From assembly GCF_024172125.1 (NCBI RefSeq), contig NZ_JAMZEA010000015.1, positions 124,001-188,000 on the forward strand: DNA of 64,000 bases. The letters run 5' to 3'. Source of the DNA: Actinomadura rupiterrae (GTDB taxonomy: Bacteria; Actinomycetota; Actinomycetes; Streptosporangiales; Streptosporangiaceae). Positions 60,402 to 64,000 of this stretch are shown in pieces (the stretch's first letter is position 1; the number at the start of each line of letters is the position of its first letter). The notes below the pieces were generated by a model. The model did no database searches and was not told the DNA's origin. It saw only the letters and a list, made by a program, of their open reading frames with translations. Both the position numbers and the translations under genes were made by a program.

Positions 60402-60680
60402 ACGTCCGAGACACGCTGCAGGGCAGCTGGACCGTCCGCCCCGCGCTGCTGGTCTCGTGACCGTCCGAGCCACGCTGGGGTCACGTTGACCGTCCGAGCC
60501 ACGCCGGGGTCACGTTGACCGTCCGCCTCGCGCCGCTGGTCTCGTGACCGTCCGAGGCACGCTGGGGTCACGTTCGCCGTCCGAGCCACGCCGGGGTCAC
60601 GTTGACCGCCCGACTCGCGCGGCGGGTGACGTGAACCGTCCGACTCGCGCTGGGGTCACCTGAACCGTCCGACCGGCGTG
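60402..60680 (+). repeat. 29-bp tandem array after the phosphatase gene
   Basis: ACCGTCCG (or a one-base variant) recurs at 60431, 60460, 60489, 60518, 60547, 60576, 60605, 60635 and 60664: period 29, once 30. The first partial unit begins in the phosphatase stop and later units repeat the gene end (GTCACCTGAACCGTCCGA). The array fills the whole gap to the exonuclease gene. Units are contiguous, without spacers, so this is not a CRISPR. Confidence 0.9.
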
Positions 60681-60685
60681 GCACG

Positions 60686-61615
60686 ATGGCGGGCATGAGC
60701 GGGCTGATGCTGCTGGACACGCCGTCGTTGTACTTCCGGGCCTTCTTCGGGGTGCCGGAGAGCGTCAAGGCGCCGGACGGCACGCCGGTGAACGCGGTGC
60801 GCGGGCTGATCGACATGATCGCGACGCTCGTCCGGGACCGTTCGCCCGAGCGGCTGGTGTGCACCTTCGACGCCGACTGGCGGCCGGAGTTCCGGGTGAA
60901 GGCGCTGCCGTCCTACAAGGCGCACCGGGTGGCGGACGACGGCGGCGACCAGGTGCCGGACGCGCTGGCCGCGCAGCTCCCGGTGATCGACGCGGTGCTC
61001 GACGCGGTCGGGCTGGCGCGCGCCGGGGTGCCCGGCTACGAGGCCGACGACGTGATCGGCACGCTGGCCGTGCGCGGCGCGAAGGACGGCCCGGTCGACA
61101 TCGTCACCGGCGACCGCGACCTGTTCCAGCTCGTGGACGACCGCGCGCCGGTCGAGGTGCTCTACACCGCGCGCGGCATCCGCAACCTCCAGGTGATGGA
61201 CGAGGCGGCCGTGTCGGCCAAGTACGGCATTCCGGGCCGCGGCTACGGCGAGTACGCCACGCTGCGCGGCGACCCCAGCGACGGCCTGCCGGGCGTGCCG
61301 GGCGTCGGCGACAAGACGGCCGCGGCGCTGGTCACGCGGTTCGGGTCGGTGGACGGCATCCTCGCCGCGCTCGACTCCGGCTCGGACGAGGGCTTCCCCG
61401 CGGGCTCCAAGCGCCGCCTCGACGCCGCCCGCGACTACCTGGCCGCCGCGCCGTCGGTGGTGAAGGTCGTCACCGACATCGACGCTCCGGAGCTGAAGGC
61501 CCTCGACGACCGGCTGCCGTCGGCCGCCCGCGATCCGGAGTCCCTGCTCGAACTCTCGGATACCTGGAACCTCGCGAGCCCGGTCAACCGCCTCCTGAAC
61601 GCACTCGCCAAGTAG
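60686..61615 (+). CDS. 5'-3' exonuclease (FEN/Pol I N-terminal type)
   Basis: A 309-residue stand-alone nuclease. Acidic metal-binding segments: LMLLDTPSLYFRAF, FDADWRPEFR, YEADDVIGTLA, VDIVTGDRDLFQLV. The helix-hairpin-helix follows: GDPSDGLPGVPGVGDKTAAAL. It corresponds to the 5' nuclease part of DNA polymerase I and should remove RNA primers or flaps. ATG 60686 and ATG 60695 are both possible; neither has a strong ribosome site. A clear terminator follows at 61643. Confidence 0.92.
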   Translation: MAGMSGLMLLDTPSLYFRAFFGVPESVKAPDGTPVNAVRGLIDMIATLVRDRSPERLVCTFDADWRPEFRVKALPSYKAHRVADDGGDQVPDALAAQLPVIDAVLDAVGLARAGVPGYEADDVIGTLAVRGAKDGPVDIVTGDRDLFQLVDDRAPVEVLYTARGIRNLQVMDEAAVSAKYGIPGRGYGEYATLRGDPSDGLPGVPGVGDKTAAALVTRFGSVDGILAALDSGSDEGFPAGSKRRLDAARDYLAAAPSVVKVVTDIDAPELKALDDRLPSAARDPESLLELSDTWNLASPVNRLLNALAK

Positions 61616-61642
61616 CCCCCTCCGCCTCGTCCCACTCACGGG

Positions 61643-61690
61643 CCGGGCGTGCCGACTTCGCGTCGGCGCGCCCGGTCCGTTGTTTTTCTC
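61643..61690 (+). terminator. Rho-independent terminator of the exonuclease gene
   Basis: A 14-bp GC stem (CCGGGCGTGCCGAC at 61643-61656, pairing with 61662-61675, one G-T pair), loop TTCGC, then TCCGTTGTTTTTCT. It starts 27 nt after the stop codon and is the clearest intrinsic terminator in the window. Confidence 0.85.
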
Positions 61691-61777
61691 CGCCGCCCGC
61701 GACAGAACTGGCGGCACCGTTCGTGCAGGTCGTTTAACAGAATCGTCAAAATTGCGAGCGGACCGTGTCATGTCCAC

Positions 61778-61792
61778 GTGATCCACATCACA
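61778..61792. promoter_or_regulatory. CRP/GlxR-like site
   Basis: GTGATCCACATCACA fits the CRP-family pattern GTGA-N6-TCAC in a locally AT-richer stretch, about 175 nt before the winged-helix regulator. No other feature was recognised between the terminator and that gene. Confidence 0.4.
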
Positions 61793-61965
61793 TCTCGACG
61801 TGGCTTGCGGCCTAGGCGATCATGGGTTTCCATAACGTCTGGTCGCTGTGGTCGCTGTTCAGTGAGGGAGGTCGGCGCGGACCAGTGCACCCCCCGCCAC
61901 GTACGACGCGCAGGTTAAACGGCTCTTTACTCTCCGACCGTCCACTCCCCCCGGTGACAGTGGAA

Positions 61966-62487
61966 ATGCAGCAGTTCTCCCTCAAACGCGATGTCAACAT
62001 TCTGCGCTGGCCCGCCGAGTCCGACCGGCGCGAGCTGTGCCGGGCGCACGGGCTGCTGCGGCTGCTCGTCGTCGAGCGCGACCACGAGCCGCCGATCTGC
62101 GCGGACATCCGGGAGGACTGGATCCGGATGCCCGCCACCAACCGCGACTTCCAGGCCCGCATCGCGGCGCTGCGGGCGCGCGGCGGCGGCGGGACGCGCC
62201 CGCAGCTCGACCAGGACGGCATCCTGCGGCACGGCCGGCGCAGCGTGGCCGTCTCCCCCAGCGAGGCCCGGCTGCTGCAGCTGCTGATCAAGCGGTTCGG
62301 CCGGATCGCGGCCCGCGAGGAGCTGCGGGCGCACCTGTCCGAGGACGGCCGCGAGGCCAGCCGCAACGCGCTGGACCTGCACATCAAGCGGATCCGGCGG
62401 CGGCTGCGCCCCCTCGGCCTCACCATCCGCACCGCCTGGGGCCGCGGCTACGTCCTGGACATCGACGACCGCGACCCCACGCACTGA
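61966..62487 (+). CDS. Winged-helix regulator, OmpR-type DNA-binding domain without receiver
   Basis: About 173 residues. The C-terminal half is a Trans_reg_C winged helix: VSPSEARLLQLLIKRFGRIAAREELRAHL, NALDLHIKRIRRRLRPLGLTI, AWGRGYVLDI. The N-terminal 80 residues (RWPAESDRRELCRAHGLLRLLVVERDHEPP) are not a normal receiver: no phosphorylatable Asp pattern was found. It may act without a kinase, or sense something unknown. ATG 61966 is used; GTG 61954 or 61960 are alternatives, and an ATG at 61822 would run through promoter-like DNA. Confidence 0.75.
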   Translation: MQQFSLKRDVNILRWPAESDRRELCRAHGLLRLLVVERDHEPPICADIREDWIRMPATNRDFQARIAALRARGGGGTRPQLDQDGILRHGRRSVAVSPSEARLLQLLIKRFGRIAAREELRAHLSEDGREASRNALDLHIKRIRRRLRPLGLTIRTAWGRGYVLDIDDRDPTH

Positions 62488-62591
62488 CCGCGACCCCACC
62501 CACTGACCGCGCGCCGATGCCGACGACGTGGGCGGGGACGGCGGGGCGGTACGCTCCCAGCTGTGCACCGGTTCCTCCCCTTCGTCCTGAC

Positions 62592-63365
62592 ATGACCGAG
62601 CGGAACGCGCCGGCCGGAGACGGCGGGCCCCGCCTCGCGCTGACCGGCGTGGGCAAGGTCTACGACGACGGCACCGAGGCGCTCGCCGGCGTCGACCTCG
62701 CGGTCGAGGACGGCGGGCTGGTCGGGATCGTGGGGCCGTCCGGGTGCGGCAAGAGCACGCTGCTGCGGATCGCCGCCGGGCTCGACTCCCCCACGTCCGG
62801 CACCGTTCGGAGCACGGCCGAGCGGATCGGCTACGTCTTCCAGGACGCGGCGCTGCTGCCGTGGCGCAGCGTCCGCGGCAACGTCGAGCTGCTGATGGAG
62901 CTGCGCGGCGTCCCGCGCGCCGAACGCCGCGAGCGGGCGGGTCAGGCGATCGAGCTGGTCGGGCTGAGCGCGTTCGCGCGGCACCGGCCGGCCGCGCTGT
63001 CGGGCGGGATGCGGATGCGGGTGTCGCTCGCCCGCACGCTCGCCGACGATCCCGACGCGCTGCTGCTGGACGAGCCGTTCGGCGCGCTCGACGAGATCAC
63101 CCGCGCCGGTCTCGGGGACGAGCTGGCCACGCTGCTCGCCGCCCGGCCGCGTCCCGCCGTCCTGGTGACGCACTCGGTCGCGGAAGCGGTGTTCCTGTCG
63201 TCCACGGTGCTGGTGATGTCGGCGCGTCCGGGCCGGGTGGTCGCGCGCGTGGAGGTCCCGTTCCCGCACCCGCGCGAGCGGTCGCTGCGCACGACCCCCG
63301 AGTTCGCCGAACTCGTCGCCGACCTCACCGGACGCCTGTACCGCGGCATGGCGGAGGCCGCCTGA
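62592..63365 (+). CDS. ABC transporter ATPase, nitrate/sulfonate/taurine type
   Basis: A 257-residue ATPase. Walker A GPSGCGKST, Q-loop YVFQDAALLPWRSV, signature LSGGMRMRVSLART, Walker B ALLLDEPFGALD, H-loop VLVTHSVAEAVFLSS. The LLPWRSVRGNV and DEPFGALDEITR stretches are typical of SsuB/TauB/ThiZ-like ATPases, which import sulfonates, nitrate or thiamine precursors. The permease starts 1 nt after its stop (TGACATG), so the two are coupled. The binding protein should lie to the right of the window; substrate not assignable. Confidence 0.92.
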   Translation: MTERNAPAGDGGPRLALTGVGKVYDDGTEALAGVDLAVEDGGLVGIVGPSGCGKSTLLRIAAGLDSPTSGTVRSTAERIGYVFQDAALLPWRSVRGNVELLMELRGVPRAERRERAGQAIELVGLSAFARHRPAALSGGMRMRVSLARTLADDPDALLLDEPFGALDEITRAGLGDELATLLAARPRPAVLVTHSVAEAVFLSSTVLVMSARPGRVVARVEVPFPHPRERSLRTTPEFAELVADLTGRLYRGMAEAA

Positions 63366-63366
63366 C

Positions 63367-64000
63367 ATGCCGCACCACCAGCCCGAACTGCCCGACCAGA
63401 ACGACCCGGGCGTCCCACCCCACCACGTGGCCGAGCAGAAGCGCTCGGGTGTGCCGCTCCGCGAGACAGCCGACCGGGACCGGCCGCGCGTGGAGCGTGG
63501 CGAGATGGTTGGTCCTGGGCGCTCGCGCGCGCTGCGGCGGGCGGGTGGTGCGCGCGGGCGGTTGCGGGTCGGGAGTTGGTTGCCGCCGCTGGTCGTGTTG
63601 TTGTTGGCGGTCGGCGGCTGGTACGGGGTCAGCGACTGGGTACTCAGTCCCGAGCGGCGCTTCCTGCTGCCGCCGCCGGACGCGGTCGTCCGCGTCGGGT
63701 TCCTGGACCGCGACAATCGCGCCGAGTTGTTCGCGGCGCTGGGCCGCACGGCTGAGGTCGCCGGGCTCGGGCTGCTGATCGCGACGGCGGTCGGCGTCGG
63801 TCTCGCCGTCCTGATGAGCCAGGCGCGGTGGGTCGAGCGGTCGCTGTACCCGTACGCGGTGGTGCTGCAGACCGTCCCGGTGCTGGCCCTGGTGCCGCTG
63901 CTCGGGTTCTGGTTCGGGTTCGGGATGGCCAGCCGCGTCCTGGTGTGCGTGCTCGTGGCGGTCTTCCCGGTCATCGCGAACACGCTGTTCGGGCTGCGCT
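63367..64000 (+). CDS. ABC transporter permease, SsuC/TauC type (partial)
   Basis: The first 211 codons are in the window; the 3' end lies to the right. An unusually long hydrophilic head of about 75 residues (His/Pro/Arg-rich) precedes the first membrane segment LPPLVVLLLAVGGWYGVSDWV. The family pattern RFLLPPPDAVVRV follows, then further membrane segments (VAGLGLLIATAVGVGLAVLM, VLQTVPVLALVPLLGFWFGFG). It should form the channel for the preceding ATPase. Confidence 0.88.
   Translation, partial: MPHHQPELPDQNDPGVPPHHVAEQKRSGVPLRETADRDRPRVERGEMVGPGRSRALRRAGGARGRLRVGSWLPPLVVLLLAVGGWYGVSDWVLSPERRFLLPPPDAVVRVGFLDRDNRAELFAALGRTAEVAGLGLLIATAVGVGLAVLMSQARWVERSLYPYAVVLQTVPVLALVPLLGFWFGFGMASRVLVCVLVAVFPVIANTLFGLR

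Noticed and set aside
60402..60680. CRISPR array, because of the 29-bp period.
   Set aside because: Units are contiguous with no unique spacers, and no cas gene is near.

Overview
The window reads as chromosome from a high-GC actinomycete. GTG starts, four-base start/stop overlaps, giant modular polyketide synthase (PKS) genes, a LAL-type LuxR regulator and a PP2C/ANTAR phosphatase all fit. An Actinomadura/Streptosporangiales-type host is plausible, but no rRNA or typing gene is present to prove it. No tRNA, rRNA, insertion sequence or CRISPR array was recognised.

Positions 1-36500 hold a minus-strand type I PKS locus in two apparent transcription units. The first (right to left) is PKS A (1 module), PKS B (3 modules) and PKS C (1 module plus thioesterase). 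The second is a proline-iminopeptidase-like hydrolase followed at 5 nt by PKS D (2 modules seen, running off the left edge). All seven modules are KS-AT-DH-KR(-ACP) with malonyl-type ATs, B-type KRs and no ER, so the product should be an unbranched polyene. The PKS A dehydratase has lost its C-terminal half and should leave a hydroxyl; the last B dehydratase has an altered motif. The hydrolase resembles VinJ-type amide hydrolases of beta-amino-acid macrolactam pathways, so a polyene macrolactam is the favoured hypothesis. The loading module and starter genes would lie to the left.

Positions 36880-44840 carry a block with no obvious link to the PKS: CutA, an XRE regulator with a flavoprotein, four small translationally coupled genes, an NmrA-like reductase divergent from an AraC regulator, an ABM-fold protein, a nitroreductase, a small membrane protein and a Cys-rich lipoprotein. 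Cluster functions then resume: a LAL regulator (45439-48177, minus) and a type II thioesterase (49526-50317, plus), separated by 1.35 kb of repeat-rich DNA.

Three places (before PKS A, before the hydrolase/PKS D unit, and before the thioesterase) share one promoter layout: repeated YTAGGGG-like heptamers, the last ending exactly 24 nt before a TAGCGT or CAGTAT -10-like hexamer. This ties the separated parts into one probable regulon, with the LAL protein as candidate activator.

From 50800 on the genes look unrelated to the cluster: a sugar-type ABC operon (ATPase, lipoprotein, two permeases), an M24 peptidase, a multidomain PP2C phosphatase, a 5'-3' exonuclease, a winged-helix regulator and the start of a second ABC operon. 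Several gene ends carry short GC-rich tandem arrays whose unit repeats the stop-codon sequence, an unusual feature of this DNA.
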